NCBI RefSeq assembly: GCF_018132105.1
Contig: NZ_JWHL01000018.1
Span: 1-37,281 of the forward strand
Direction: 5' to 3'
From: Methanocalculus chunghsingensis
GTDB taxonomy: Archaea > Halobacteriota > Methanomicrobia > Methanomicrobiales > Methanocorpusculaceae
DNA: 37,281 nt
The position numbers were made by a program, and so were the translations under genes. The notes beneath the pieces are model-generated. The model saw only the letters and a list, made by a program, of their open reading frames with translations, had not been told where the DNA came from and did not search any database. Every line of letters starts with the position of its first letter. The first letter of the stretch is position 1. This document shows, one piece after another, positions 22,875-32,143 of this stretch.

Positions 22875-24302
22875 TTAGTACGATCGCCCGATAAGGGCTG
22901 CCGTTCCATTCTTTTTACAGACGATACACCCCGTATCCAGAAGCCGTTCATTGTACGGACCACGGAGATCTGATCCAAGGAGTGCTGCATCGGTCTCTGC
23001 CTCGATCTGATCAGCACAGGCACGATCGCCGCACCATGATGCAACGGCGACTCCTCCCTGAACTGCTGATCTGATCTCGTCAATTGAGTAACAGAGTCTG
23101 ATTTTTGCTTCCCTTGCACCTTCTGCACGATTTCGAATCGTCTCCTGAATCTCATCGAGGAGGGGTCCTACTTCTGCGGCTGAACTGATCTGGCGTTTGA
23201 CCTTGAATCGGTCAACGGCAACGATTGTACCGGCATCAATGTCGCGGGGACCGAGCTCAAGCCTGAGTGGGACGCCGTGGAGCTCCCAATGATAGTATTT
23301 TGCCCCTGGGCGCATATCGCGGGTGTCAAGCTCTGCACGTATTCCCATACTTTTCAGTTCTGTTAGGAGTCCTTCTGCAGCTGAGAGAACCTCATCTCTC
23401 CGTTTCCCGATGATGATTGGGATGATGGCGACCTGAACCGGTGCAACAGATGGGGGGAGGACAAGCCCGGTGTCATCTCCATGGACTGAGATGACCGAGG
23501 CGATGCACCGCTCAGAGATTCCATAGCAGGTCTGGTATGCGAGTTGCTGTTCTCCATTCAGGTCCTCATAGGTGATCCCGAATGTCTTTGAGAAGTGCGT
23601 CCCGAGATGGTGGGCGGTTCCTATCTGGAGGGTCTTTCCATCCGGCATGATGGTATCAACAGCAATGGTGTAATCGGCACCGGGGAATTTATCCCAGTCA
23701 GGCCGCCTCGAGATGAGCACAGGAACAGCCAGACCGGTATAGAATTCTGTATATAACCGGACAGCCTCCTCAACCTGTGCGGCTGCCTCCTCCCAGGTGC
23801 AGTGAACGGTATGCGCCTCTTTGAATGAGGTGATCTCCCTGAGCCTGATGAGTGGGCGTGTATGCTTCGTCTCGTACCTGAAGGTATTGACGATCTGATA
23901 GAGCTTCAGTGGGAGATCGGCATGTGACCGTACCCAGAGTGCATACATCGGGTAGATCGATGTCTCGCTTGTTGGGCGGAGCGCAAGCTTTACATCGAGT
24001 TCTGAGAGTCCGCCACGGGTCACCCAGTAGACTTCTTCTTCAAATCCTTTGATATGTTCCGCCTCTTTCATAAACTCATGATCAGGAATGAGGAGAGGGA
24101 AGAGGGTCTCCTGATGATCAACATCCAGAAGTGCCCGTAACCTGTTGTATGTATTCTTTCGAATCGCAAACCCGAACGGGTACCAGACGTACAGCCCCTT
24201 GACCGGGTAGCGAACATCCATAATCTCTGCGCGCCTGAGAATTTCGTTATACCATGCACTGAAATCAGCAATTGGTGGGAGTGCGTCGGTCTTCTCTTCC
24301 AT
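22875..24302 (-). CDS. proS: Prolyl-tRNA synthetase, archaeal/eukaryotic type
   Basis: A 475-residue class II synthetase that charges tRNA-Pro. Motif 2 is seen in [16 protein letters not shown] and motif 3 near the [10 protein letters not shown] segment; RPTSET binds proline. The sequence ends in tyrosine, the free C-terminal Tyr typical of the archaeal type, and a C-terminal zinc domain carries Cys residues (WCGDRAC, CIVCKK). There is no bacterial editing insertion. The SpoIIM-like gene ends 10 bases upstream, so proS is the last gene of a DUF63-SpoIIM-proS operon. Confidence 0.96.
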   Translation of the reverse strand: MEEKTDALPPIADFSAWYNEILRRAEIMDVRYPVKGLYVWYPFGFAIRKNTYNRLRALLDVDHQETLFPLLIPDHEFMKEAEHIKGFEEEVYWVTRGGLSELDVKLALRPTSETSIYPMYALWVRSHADLPLKLYQIVNTFRYETKHTRPLIRLREITSFKEAHTVHCTWEEAAAQVEEAVRLYTEFYTGLAVPVLISRRPDWDKFPGADYTIAVDTIMPDGKTLQIGTAHHLGTHFSKTFGITYEDLNGEQQLAYQTCYGISERCIASVISVHGDDTGLVLPPSVAPVQVAIIPIIIGKRRDEVLSAAEGLLTELKSMGIRAELDTRDMRPGAKYYHWELHGVPLRLELGPRDIDAGTIVAVDRFKVKRQISSAAEVGPLLDEIQETIRNRAEGAREAKIRLCYSIDEIRSAVQGGVAVASWCGDRACADQIEAETDAALLGSDLRGPYNERLLDTGCIVCKKNGTAALIGRSY

Positions 24303-24312
24303 AATCTGACAC

Positions 24313-24879
24313 CTAAACGACCATTAGTATGATAGCGGGCGTTATAAAAGCCTCCGTAATCGCTGCAATGACAAGGAGCGGAACGACCACCTTTGCAAAG
24401 ATCATTGCGTACCTTCCTGCCTCAAGGGCGGCATCCCCTTCTCCTTCCAGTTCCCTTCTCATCTCCCGGGCCAGCATAAAGCCGAGTGCTCCTGAGATGA
24501 AGAGTGCCGGAAGTTCTGTGACTCCATGGGGTGCAAGAGCGGCAATGACGAAGGTGATGCCCTGAAGCTTCATTGCTATCTGGGCGACAGCACCGACAAG
24601 AACCCCGTTGGCGATCAGCACAAAGGTTGTCAGCAGGCCAAACGTCACCCCCCCAAGGAAGAGGATGATACAGGCCTGAAGATTGTTTACAAAGAGTTTG
24701 AGGGCGAGTGTTGCGGGGGGATCGCCCATCATCTCCTCAATATCGAGAGCTTCATGGGCCAGTTCCATAAACGAATCTCCGATATCAGGATTCATAAATA
24801 CCAGGCCGGCACCGGCGGCGACCGATCCTGAAAATATCAGGATTGCAATGAGACTACTGATGAAGAGGCTTCTAAACAT
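24313..24879 (-). CDS. SpoIIM-family (stage II sporulation protein M-like) membrane protein
   Basis: A 188-residue protein with about five membrane segments. It has the [17 protein letters not shown] motif, the conserved His-Gly...Glu-Leu-Pro core of the SpoIIM/DUF95 family. Bacterial SpoIIM acts in engulfment with SpoIID and SpoIIP, which are absent in archaea, so the archaeal role is unknown. Its first codons overlap the 3' end of the DUF63 gene by 8 bases, which implies translational coupling and a possible membrane complex. Confidence 0.88.
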   Translation of the reverse strand: MFRSLFISSLIAILIFSGSVAAGAGLVFMNPDIGDSFMELAHEALDIEEMMGDPPATLALKLFVNNLQACIILFLGGVTFGLLTTFVLIANGVLVGAVAQIAMKLQGITFVIAALAPHGVTELPALFISGALGFMLAREMRRELEGEGDAALEAGRYAMIFAKVVVPLLVIAAITEAFITPAIILMVV

Positions 24880-25720
24880 GGATGATCATCCTCATCATCC
24901 CCCGGATTCCGGGTGCCATTCCAACAACGATCATCGCAAGCAGGAGGAGATACCAGAGTCCCCCCTCGCCATTCTCTCTCCTGTACATTTCAAGTATGTA
25001 GATACCTGGAATAAGGACAGCCAGCTTCAATGGGAACATTGCAAAAGCTGTTCCCGCCCAGTCGATGAGTGCCCCGCCAACGACATGCTGCTCGACGTAC
25101 CGGATCGGATGGATATCGATCCCATAACTCGTCGCACTTGCATCGAGAAGATGGCCGAAGATAAGCAGAATATAGAGTGGGTTTTGAACATACTCCCATT
25201 TAAGCAGGTATCTGATAGCAGCATATGTCAGGGCGGTACTGGCACCTGCCATCAGGAGGATGATAAACGCAACCGGGAGATCGAGCTGTGTCTCCGTCAT
25301 TCCCCACCAGAGAAGCATCCCCAGTGTGACAAATGAGATGAGTACTCCAAGCAACCGGTATGCAGTGATATAGGATGGTACAGTCCCCAGACGCTCGAAT
25401 CCCTTCGCGATGATGAGGCAGAAGATGGTGATTCCAAAGATCGCAAAAAATATGAGGGGGGTGATCAGAAGAAACCTGATATCACTCTGTATCATCCCGG
25501 TATCTTCTATAACCCGGAGGAATCCTCCAAATATAACATATGGAATTGTTGCAAGGATAAAGTCCGAATCGATTCTGATTCCTGCACTCTCCAGCCACCG
25601 GTACACGAGAAAGACTGATATGATAAGAATCAGTGCATAGGTGAGGGTATCTACCAGAGTATATGCCTCACCATACCGGATGGGATCAATGTAGTATTTG
25701 TATATGAAGTCACTAATCAT
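24872..25720 (-). CDS. DUF63-family membrane protein
   Basis: A 282-residue protein with about eight membrane segments. Typical DUF63 features are FIYKYYIDPIRYGEAYTLVDTLTY at the start (shown here by FIYKYYIDPI), PYVIFGGFLRVIEDTG, and the GHLLDASATSYGID motif with polar residues inside the membrane. The function is unknown; the family is almost only archaeal. The frame is open to 25822, but AGGATC lies five bases before the ATG at 25720 and a minus-strand TATA at 25760-25769 would start after any longer form, so 25720 is chosen. Confidence 0.88.
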   Translation of the reverse strand: MISDFIYKYYIDPIRYGEAYTLVDTLTYALILIISVFLVYRWLESAGIRIDSDFILATIPYVIFGGFLRVIEDTGMIQSDIRFLLITPLIFFAIFGITIFCLIIAKGFERLGTVPSYITAYRLLGVLISFVTLGMLLWWGMTETQLDLPVAFIILLMAGASTALTYAAIRYLLKWEYVQNPLYILLIFGHLLDASATSYGIDIHPIRYVEQHVVGGALIDWAGTAFAMFPLKLAVLIPGIYILEMYRRENGEGGLWYLLLLAMIVVGMAPGIRGMMRMIIHV

Positions 25721-25769
25721 GAAACGATCCTGATGGGCCCAGAATACTTCAAGATACTCAAAAATAAAG
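25697..25769. promoter_or_regulatory. Crossed divergent promoters of DUF63 operon and egsA
   Basis: The egsA TATA (TTTGTATATGA, 25697-25707) lies inside the DUF63 coding region, about 30 bases before the leaderless-looking egsA ATG at 25733. The DUF63 TATA (CTTTATTTTT on the minus strand, 25760-25769) lies inside the egsA coding region. The start codons are 12 bases apart, so each promoter is read through by the other transcript and the two should interfere. Confidence 0.5.
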
Positions 25770-26812
25770 TTTTTGATAAGTCTAAATGGATGCAGCTTCC
25801 CCGTGATGTTGTCATAGGTCATGATGCCCTTGATCAGATACCAAGAGTGCTTGATGATCTCAAAATCGGAAGAAATGTCCTCCTTCTGAGCGGACCGGAG
25901 ACGATGAAGAAGGTTGGATCCAGAGTTGCCGTACTCCTTGAAGACTCGTTTCAGATTACGACAGAGATCGCTGATACCATCAGTCCTGCTTCAATCGCAT
26001 CCATCGAAGCAGCAGGAGTCCGCTCTGATGTCATCATCGCAGTCGGTGGGGGGCGTGTCATCGACACGGCAAAGATTGCCTCGTTTAACCTTGATATCCA
26101 GTTCATGAGTGTTCCAACGGCAGCTTCCCACGACGGGATCGCTTCTTCCCGTGCGTCGGTCTCGACAGAGAATGGAAGCTCTTCCCTTGACGCACATCCT
26201 CCTGTTGCCGTCGTTGCCGATACCGGTATTATTGCTGACGCACCACACCGGCTCCTCGCATCGGGATGTGCGGATATCATCTCAAATTATACTGCAATCC
26301 TTGACTGGGAGCTTGCTCATCGCCTCAGGGGAGAATCGATCTCAGAATATGCTGTTGCCCTCTCCCGGATGACAGCTGAGATTCTGGTGAAGGATGCCCC
26401 GCTCATCCGGCCCCGGAGTGAGGAGAGTGCATGGATCGTTACAAAAGCCCTTGTATCCTCGGGCGTTGCGATGAGCATCGCCGGATCATCACGACCGGCA
26501 AGTGGCGGTGAACATAAATTCGGCCACGCGCTTGAACGGCTTGCACCCGGGAAGATCCTTCATGGAGAGGCCTGCGGTATCGGCTCGATAATCTCGATGT
26601 ACCTCCATGGCGGAGACTGGAAGGGAATACGGGACTCGCTCAGGATGATTGGTGCTCCTGTCAATCCGAAGGAGGCAGGTCTCTCCGATCAGATCGTGGC
26701 ACAGGCGCTGATCAGGGCAAAAGAGATACGTCCTGAGCGCTTTACGATATTTGATATGGGTATTACGGAAGAATCTGCAGCGACGCTTGTCCGGATGCTC
26801 TATCAGGAGTGA
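25733..26812 (+). CDS. egsA: sn-Glycerol-1-phosphate dehydrogenase
   Basis: A 359-residue enzyme that reduces dihydroxyacetone phosphate to sn-glycerol-1-phosphate with NAD(P)H, the step that gives archaeal membrane lipids their stereochemistry. NAD-binding GGGRVIDTAK is at 105-114, SHDGIASSRAS at 132-142, and the zinc ligands are probably D181, H261 and H277 (EHKFGHAL, LHGEA). The ATG at 25733 is the only normal start that keeps the FDKSKWMQLPRDVVIGHDAL stretch, which is family-typical. UPF0179 starts 5 bases after its stop. Confidence 0.95.
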   Translation: MGPEYFKILKNKVFDKSKWMQLPRDVVIGHDALDQIPRVLDDLKIGRNVLLLSGPETMKKVGSRVAVLLEDSFQITTEIADTISPASIASIEAAGVRSDVIIAVGGGRVIDTAKIASFNLDIQFMSVPTAASHDGIASSRASVSTENGSSSLDAHPPVAVVADTGIIADAPHRLLASGCADIISNYTAILDWELAHRLRGESISEYAVALSRMTAEILVKDAPLIRPRSEESAWIVTKALVSSGVAMSIAGSSRPASGGEHKFGHALERLAPGKILHGEACGIGSIISMYLHGGDWKGIRDSLRMIGAPVNPKEAGLSDQIVAQALIRAKEIRPERFTIFDMGITEESAATLVRMLYQE

Positions 26813-26817
26813 GGAAG

Positions 26818-27267
26818 ATGACAGAGGCGAAGAACCGGGTGACACTCATCGGAATTAAGATGGCAAAACCAGGTGAAGAGTTTATTTATGTCGGATCCGT
26901 TCCGGCATGTGAAGGATGTAAAGTCAGGAAAGCATGTCATAATCTCATTGAAGGGAGACGGTACCGGGTTGAAACCGTCAGACCGACAACTCATACCTGT
27001 TCCGTCTTCGAAGAGGGTGCACGGGTCGTTGAGGTGATCGAAGCGCCGGTCGTTGCTCTCATCGCCGGGGAGATGGCGATAATGAACTCCCGAATTGTCT
27101 TTGAATATCCGTGCAACCGTGAAGACTGCCGGAGCTATGATCTCTGCCATCCGGAAGGCGTAAATGAAAAAGAGCGCTACATTATCACTCAGATTCTTGG
27201 TAATGCCCCTGACGAGTGTCTCCGGGGGAAGAAGAATATGAAACTCGTCGAACTTCTTCCACTATAA
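26818..27267 (+). CDS. UPF0179-family cysteine-rich protein
   Basis: A 149-residue soluble protein with the cysteine pattern of UPF0179: ACEGCKVRKAC, HTC, CNREDCRSYDLC and DEC. This many ordered cysteines suggests a metal or Fe-S site. The function is unknown; the family is found across Euryarchaeota. The frame begins with a GTG at 26809 that overlaps the egsA stop, but GTGAGG precedes the ATG at 26818, which is chosen. It is co-directional with egsA and probably co-transcribed with it. Confidence 0.88.
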   Translation: MTEAKNRVTLIGIKMAKPGEEFIYVGSVPACEGCKVRKACHNLIEGRRYRVETVRPTTHTCSVFEEGARVVEVIEAPVVALIAGEMAIMNSRIVFEYPCNREDCRSYDLCHPEGVNEKERYIITQILGNAPDECLRGKKNMKLVELLPL

Positions 27268-27276
27268 TTCCGGAGA

Positions 27277-28164
27277 TTACCTCGCTCCGGCACGCCAGAC
27301 CGCATCTTCCAGGGCAAGGATATTGCCCGCCCCCTCTATCTCCGAGATCCAGTGCTGTGGTATCCCTCCGATACCAAGAAACGCACCCCCAAGTGCACCT
27401 GTGATTGCAGCGATGGTATCGGTATCTCCACCATATCCGACCGCACGACGGATCATCTCCCTGAAGGTCCGCTCCTCCATAAAACAGGTGATCGCGGCAT
27501 GTGTGGTATCGAGCGCATCCAGGGAAGGAATGATTTCTGCCAGGGAAAGGGCAGCGACTCTTTTTCGAACCTCTCCATTGTCACATGATTCAAGTGCTCT
27601 GAAGAATGCGGTCTCTTTTGATCCTCCCCGGCAGAGGATGGAGATCATCTGATTAACAAGACCTGAGCATGCTATGGCTACAGGGTGACTATGTGTGACA
27701 GCTGCAGCCATCCGGCTCACGGAAAGAACTTCATTCGGCCTGTAAAAAATTCCGATTGGTGCACCACGCATCACGGCGCCGTTTGTTCTTCCTCCCCTGG
27801 CCCGGGCTACCCCCGGAAGTATTGCGGCCTCCTCCGGTGGCACGCCGGATCTGATCCTCTCAAGCACCATGCGACTCGTCGGACCAAAGTATTCGGGGTG
27901 TGTGTCATAGATTCTGAGCAGTCTTGTGACAAAGTCGATTGCCTGAAAGCCGTGACAGGTGATCAGGGTCTCTGCAAGCGCGATCATCTGGAGGGTATCA
28001 TCGGTGTACTCTCCCCGGCGTGTCTGAAAAGGACCTCCTCCTGTCATACGTTCAGGAATTAAACCGATATTTATGCTCCCTTCAAAGGGCGCACCGAAAG
28101 AGTCGCCAATTGCAAGCCCAATAAGGGATCCGGGTATGCGCGTGAATTGGAATATAAAGATCAC
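27277..28164 (-). CDS. ADP-ribosylglycohydrolase-family protein
   Basis: A protein of about 295 residues with the all-helical ADP-ribosylglycohydrolase (DraG/ARH) fold that removes ADP-ribose from proteins or related molecules. Two Mg-binding clusters are present: YTDDTLQM near residue 53 and GYGGDTDTIAAITGALGGA near the C-terminus. The start is unclear. GTG 28164 is chosen over TTG 28167; a GGTGATC overlaps both and sits before an in-frame ATA at 28155. No ADP-ribosyltransferase target such as nitrogenase is visible nearby. It is divergent from the UPF0058 gene. Confidence 0.88.
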   Translation of the reverse strand: MIFIFQFTRIPGSLIGLAIGDSFGAPFEGSINIGLIPERMTGGGPFQTRRGEYTDDTLQMIALAETLITCHGFQAIDFVTRLLRIYDTHPEYFGPTSRMVLERIRSGVPPEEAAILPGVARARGGRTNGAVMRGAPIGIFYRPNEVLSVSRMAAAVTHSHPVAIACSGLVNQMISILCRGGSKETAFFRALESCDNGEVRKRVAALSLAEIIPSLDALDTTHAAITCFMEERTFREMIRRAVGYGGDTDTIAAITGALGGAFLGIGGIPQHWISEIEGAGNILALEDAVWRAGAR

Positions 28165-28166
28165 CA

Positions 28167-28178
28167 ATTAATTATATC
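28167..28178 (+). promoter_or_regulatory. Promoter of UPF0058-elp3 run
   Basis: TAATTATATCAT lies about 40 bases before the GTG start at 28217 and predicts a start near 28197, giving a 20-base leader that contains GGTGAT (28209-28214). A separate CTGTATAGTAAAC-like element on the minus strand (about 28197-28209) may serve the divergent hydrolase gene. Confidence 0.4.
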
Positions 28179-28216
28179 ATGATACTCACTTGAGTGTTTA
28201 CTATACAGGTGATTGG

Positions 28217-28480
28217 GTGCAGAAAGAAGAATTATTACATCTCCACATGCTGATGGTCACAGTTAAAAAGTATTACGAGACCGTCACAGGCGACGCGATT
28301 ACGACGAACAAATACGATTCTCTCCTTATCTCTCCCGTTCATATCCACAAAAATAAAAATTCACATAAAGAGGCTCTTCTTACATTGGCAGAAGAGCTGG
28401 TTGAGCGGATCGGGGATAATCATGGATTATATTCAGAATACCAGAACAAATCCTCTCCTGTTATTGCAATCAAACCCTGA
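28217..28480 (+). CDS. UPF0058-family small protein
   Basis: An 87-residue protein matching UPF0058: it opens MQKEELLHLHMLMVTVKKYY and holds SPVHIHKNKNSHKEA, the family's His/Lys-rich core. The function is unknown. The start is GTG 28217 with GGTGAT three bases upstream; the frame is open to TTG 28190, but that would lie before the predicted transcript start. The elp3 ATG follows 8 bases after its stop, and the gap is almost all T. Confidence 0.85.
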   Translation: MQKEELLHLHMLMVTVKKYYETVTGDAITTNKYDSLLISPVHIHKNKNSHKEALLTLAEELVERIGDNHGLYSEYQNKSSPVIAIKP

Positions 28481-28487
28481 TTTTTTT
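28480..28487 (+). terminator. T-run between UPF0058 and elp3
   Basis: A run of seven T (28481-28487) fills the 8-base gap. In archaea such runs terminate part of the transcripts. elp3 has no ribosome-binding site, so it may use its own start; no clear TATA box was found for it. Confidence 0.3.
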
Positions 28488-28488
28488 C

Positions 28489-30057
28489 ATGGACGAACAT
28501 ACTGCGTATCGGGAGATTATCTCCCTTCTGTCGTCTTCAGCTACGCCTGAGGATATCCAGAGGATCAAACTCTCTGTCTGTCGCAAATATCGCCTTGCGG
28601 TGATGCCGAAGAACTCCGCCATCCTTGCTGTAGCAAGACCTGATGAACGTGAGTATCTTCGACGAATTCTGATGGTCAAACCGACAAGGACGCTTTCAGG
28701 TGTTGCTCCCATAGCAGCGATGACATCCCCCCATCCATGTCCGCATGGGATCTGTCTTCCCTGTCCGGGAGGGCCAGAACACCTCTTCGGCTCTCCCCAG
28801 AGCTATACGGGTGAGGAGCCTGCGGCTCTCCGTGGGCGTGAACATGCCTATGATCCGTATGAACAGGTACATGCCCGCCTCTCCCAGTTTCGTCTCCTTG
28901 GACATCATGTCGATAAGGCGGAACTGATCGTGATGGGCGGAACGATTACAGCACGGGATCCCGGATATCAGGAATGGTTTGTCACCTCATGCCTTCGTGC
29001 GATGAATGACTTTCCGCTGAAGTCATCGGTTGAATGCACTCATGAGGAGGCGGCATTGGCAAATGAGAGTGCAGCAGTACGGTGTGTTGCGATCACCTTT
29101 GAGACCCGTCCGGACTGGTGCAGGCGGGAACATATCGAGCAGATGCTTTCCCTCGGTGTGACAAAAGTGGAGATTGGAGTTCAGCATCTCCGTGACAATA
29201 TTCTTGACTATAACCGGCGAGGTCATAGCGTTGCAGCGACGATCGAGGCAAACCGGCTTCTGCGGGATTCAGGCCTGAAGGTTGGGTTCCATGTGATGCC
29301 CAATCTTCCCGGAAGTGATATCGGGACAGATCAGTGGATGTTTCGGGAACTCTTTGATAATCCGGATTTTCGTCCAGACTTCCTGAAGATTTACCCAACA
29401 CTGGTCACACCCGGATCCGAGATAGAGGCGCTCTATCAGCGTGGGGAGTACCGGCCATATGACGAGGATGAACTCATTGCCCTTGTCGCCTATGCAAAGG
29501 AGCAACTTCCTGAGTATACCCGGCTACAGCGAATCCAGCGTGATATTCCTGCAAAGCTGATTGTAGCAGGTTCCCGGCACGGAAACTTCAGGCAGCTTGC
29601 TCAGCAGCATCTCTCAAAGGAAGGGAAGCGATGCCGGTGTATCCGGTGCCGGGAGATCGGAAGGAGTCCTGATCCGAACGAGGGGGATATCCGATCTGTT
29701 GCTTATGACTGTTGTGGTGGGCGTGAGTTCTTTATTCAGGCTGTGGCAGGAGACTCACTGATAGGGTTTGTGCGGCTTCGTTTTCCAGGAATGCCCTTCA
29801 CTCCGGATCTGGTGGATACCGCCCTTATTCGGGAGCTGCATGTCTATGGGAGCATCGTCCCTCTTGCAACAGATCCGGCAGGGGATGAACGGCAGCACCG
29901 GTCCTATGGGAAGCTCCTTCTCGACTCTGCAGAGGAGATGGCACAAAATAGCGGGTATCATCGTCTTGCCGTGATGAGCGGCATCGGTGTCCGTCCGTAT
30001 TATCGTAAACAGGGATATCAGCGAGAAGGACCATATATGGTGAAACGAATTTCATGA
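28489..30057 (+). CDS. elp3: Elp3 tRNA uridine(34) acetyltransferase, radical SAM plus GNAT
   Basis: A 522-residue enzyme that makes carboxymethyl-type modifications on wobble uridine of tRNA. The radical SAM cluster is CPHGICLPC (C84, C89, C92; CX4CX2C), followed by PGGPEH. MGGTITARDPGYQEWF and the CRCIRCREIG zinc motif are family marks, and the last 120 residues form a GNAT acetyltransferase with RELHVYG and HRSYGKLLL acetyl-CoA-binding motifs. In archaea this protein acts without the other Elongator subunits. Its stop overlaps the priS start (ATGA). Confidence 0.95.
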   Translation: MDEHTAYREIISLLSSSATPEDIQRIKLSVCRKYRLAVMPKNSAILAVARPDEREYLRRILMVKPTRTLSGVAPIAAMTSPHPCPHGICLPCPGGPEHLFGSPQSYTGEEPAALRGREHAYDPYEQVHARLSQFRLLGHHVDKAELIVMGGTITARDPGYQEWFVTSCLRAMNDFPLKSSVECTHEEAALANESAAVRCVAITFETRPDWCRREHIEQMLSLGVTKVEIGVQHLRDNILDYNRRGHSVAATIEANRLLRDSGLKVGFHVMPNLPGSDIGTDQWMFRELFDNPDFRPDFLKIYPTLVTPGSEIEALYQRGEYRPYDEDELIALVAYAKEQLPEYTRLQRIQRDIPAKLIVAGSRHGNFRQLAQQHLSKEGKRCRCIRCREIGRSPDPNEGDIRSVAYDCCGGREFFIQAVAGDSLIGFVRLRFPGMPFTPDLVDTALIRELHVYGSIVPLATDPAGDERQHRSYGKLLLDSAEEMAQNSGYHRLAVMSGIGVRPYYRKQGYQREGPYMVKRIS

Positions 30058-31211
30058 AACCTGCAACTGTCGAGTTTCTCAGAAACCGGTTCTCCGATTA
30101 TTATGCAGGGCGGATACCAAAGACCGCCCCACTCAGGGTACCGGAGGCGTTATCACAGCGCGAATGGGGTTTCATGTTCTTTGAGACCAGAAGTACTCCC
30201 GGTATGCGGCGTCACCTCTCATTTACAACACAGGATGAACTGTTTTCGTATTTCAGATCGATGACACCTGCCCATGTGTACTACTCGACAGCATATTATG
30301 AACATCCTGCCGCTCCGGTGATGGATGAAAAAGAGTGGGGGGGTGCGGATCTCATCTTCGATCTTGATGCCGATCATATTCTGCGCGGCCCTTATGATCA
30401 GATGCTCAGCCGTGTCAAGGAAGAGCTTTTTAAATTGATCGGGATGCTCTCAGATGACTGTGGGATCGATCCCGAACGGGAACTCTCGATCGTCTTCTCT
30501 GGAGGGAGAGGGTATCATATCCACCTCAGTTCAATCGCGCTGAGGTCCTGGAAGAGTGCAGAGCGTCGTGAACTCGTGAATTATGTATGTGGAACCGGGC
30601 TGTCTCCTTCCCTTCTCCTCAGTCACCCGGATTGGCCGGATCGCGGGTGGAGGCTCAGGCTGAAGAAGGCCGTTTCAGAGACCCTGCATGCAATTGGATC
30701 CGTGCCCCCGGATGAGCAGGTCGGTCTCCTCTCCTCAGTCAGGGGTGTCTCCCCACAGGGTGCAGGCAGTTTTTTGAAGCGACGGGCAAGCCTCCTTCGC
30801 TCTATCGATAGCAATGATTATTCTTTCTGCATTCATGATCGGGTGATGCAGGCAATGTTTGCAGATCCTGAGAGTATTCTCATAACGAAGATACAGGAAC
30901 AGGCTGCTCTTGCCGATGAGCCGGTGACGACCGATATCAGACGACTCATCCGCCACCCTTCGTCTCTTCATGGGGGAAGCGGGTTTCGGGTTACTCCTCT
31001 TGATGTGCGGGAGGTTGATGACTTCGATCCGCTTATTGATGCAGTCGTCTTCTCCGAAAGGACGGTGAGGGTGGAATCATCATTTGCCCTGGAGATGCCG
31101 ATCCTCGGAAACTGCTATACTGTCGAAAAAGGGATGAATACTGTACCGGAGGCACTTGCTATCTTCCTTTGTTCCCGTGGTATTGCAGAGTATGGTGGGG
31201 GGGTTTCATGA
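30054..31211 (+). CDS. priS: DNA primase small (catalytic) subunit PriS
   Basis: A 385-residue archaeal/eukaryotic primase catalytic subunit that makes RNA primers for replication with the large subunit PriL (not in this window). Catalytic aspartates are in FDLDADH (D103, D105, with D107 next to them), and SGGRGYHIH (149-157) binds nucleotide. The N-terminal RNRFSDYYAGR stretch is typical. It overlaps elp3 upstream and gins downstream by four bases each, so the three genes are translationally linked. Confidence 0.95.
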   Translation: MKPATVEFLRNRFSDYYAGRIPKTAPLRVPEALSQREWGFMFFETRSTPGMRRHLSFTTQDELFSYFRSMTPAHVYYSTAYYEHPAAPVMDEKEWGGADLIFDLDADHILRGPYDQMLSRVKEELFKLIGMLSDDCGIDPERELSIVFSGGRGYHIHLSSIALRSWKSAERRELVNYVCGTGLSPSLLLSHPDWPDRGWRLRLKKAVSETLHAIGSVPPDEQVGLLSSVRGVSPQGAGSFLKRRASLLRSIDSNDYSFCIHDRVMQAMFADPESILITKIQEQAALADEPVTTDIRRLIRHPSSLHGGSGFRVTPLDVREVDDFDPLIDAVVFSERTVRVESSFALEMPILGNCYTVEKGMNTVPEALAIFLCSRGIAEYGGGVS

Positions 31212-31819
31212 ACATCTCGTTTGATCGCCTCAGATCGATCCTCTTTGATGAACGGGCGAGCGGTACGCTGACCGACATCCCTTCTGACCTCTACCTGAAG
31301 GTACATGAAGAGATCGAACGGATGTATCGCGCTCTGTATGACTCCGGGGATCCCCTCTCTGAAGAGACGCAGGATATGATCCGTCAGATTGAGAGTATCA
31401 AGTCTTTCCTTCAGGAGATCTTCTCCATCCGGACGGCCAGGATCATCGAGCTTGCCACTGCAAAAGCGAACGGAGATGTTATCGATCGTGAGATGATGCG
31501 GCTCATGACCTCCGAAGAACGACTTCTCTTCGATACGGTATCAGATGCAGTCTCTCATGCACGGGGGACTATGGTTGACTTTCAGATACGCAGGAAGGGC
31601 CCGGTCATTGAAGAGAAGGAAGAAGAGGAGGAGATTACTGAGGCGAAACCGTCTGAAGGGGTCACAACTGTTCGAATCATTACCCCGGTCGAGTCGTTTA
31701 TGGGGTATGATGGAAGGACATACTCACTTCTTCCGGGAGATATTGTCGTCTTACCGCGACCAAATGCCGATGTCCTCTGTAACCGCAACATAGCCTTAAA
31801 TACAAGGATTCGCAAATAA
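31208..31819 (+). CDS. GINS complex protein (Gins51/Gins15 type)
   Basis: A 203-residue GINS subunit, part of the MCM-Cdc45/RecJ-GINS helicase. A helical A domain (residues about 1-125) precedes a Glu-rich linker (EEKEEEEEITE) and a small beta-type B domain (VRIITPVESFMGYDG, LLPGDIVVLPRPNADVL). A-then-B order marks the Gins51 class. The frame is open to 31169, but the ATG at 31208 overlaps the priS stop and gives the usual N-terminus. The PriS-GINS pair is a known conserved archaeal linkage. Confidence 0.88.
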   Translation: MNISFDRLRSILFDERASGTLTDIPSDLYLKVHEEIERMYRALYDSGDPLSEETQDMIRQIESIKSFLQEIFSIRTARIIELATAKANGDVIDREMMRLMTSEERLLFDTVSDAVSHARGTMVDFQIRRKGPVIEEKEEEEEITEAKPSEGVTTVRIITPVESFMGYDGRTYSLLPGDIVVLPRPNADVLCNRNIALNTRIRK

Positions 31820-31856
31820 ATATGGTATTCGGGTTCCTGAAATCGAGGTATTTTTC

Positions 31857-32135
31857 ATGAAAAGACCAGCAAAATTCAACACATACTGTCCGTTCTGCCG
31901 GACACACACCGAGCACGAGATCGAGAAAGTAAAGAAGGGGAAGACGACGGGTCTTCACTGGATCGACCGTGAGAAGGCTCGGAGATCCCGTGTCGGAAAC
32001 ATGGGTAAATTCAGCAAGGTGCCCGGTGGCGATAAGCCAACGAAGAAGATTAATGTCAGATATCGCTGCAAGACCTGTTCTAAAGCCCATCTGAGAAAAG
32101 GATACCGCATTGCGAAATTTGAACTAACGGAGTGA
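31857..32135 (+). CDS. rpl44e: Ribosomal protein eL42 (L44e)
   Basis: A 92-residue zinc protein of the large subunit near the E-site. Cysteine pairs are CPFC (C11/C14) and CKTC near the C-terminus. The [15 protein letters not shown] stretch, with KP, is typical. It starts 37 bases after gins; its stop lies 8 bases before the ATG of rps27e. Confidence 0.96.
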   Translation: MKRPAKFNTYCPFCRTHTEHEIEKVKKGKTTGLHWIDREKARRSRVGNMGKFSKVPGGDKPTKKINVRYRCKTCSKAHLRKGYRIAKFELTE

Positions 32136-32143
32136 GTCTATCT

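Noticed and set aside
24683-25336. 217-codon plus-strand frame across SpoIIM and DUF63 genes
   Set aside because: It is antisense to two recognised membrane-protein genes; its composition (His/Cys/Pro-rich) is that of a shadow frame.
25721-25822. 34-residue N-terminal extension of the DUF63 protein
   Set aside because: It overlaps egsA coding sequence in the opposite strand and lies upstream of the predicted DUF63 transcript start; a good ribosome-binding site precedes ATG 25720.
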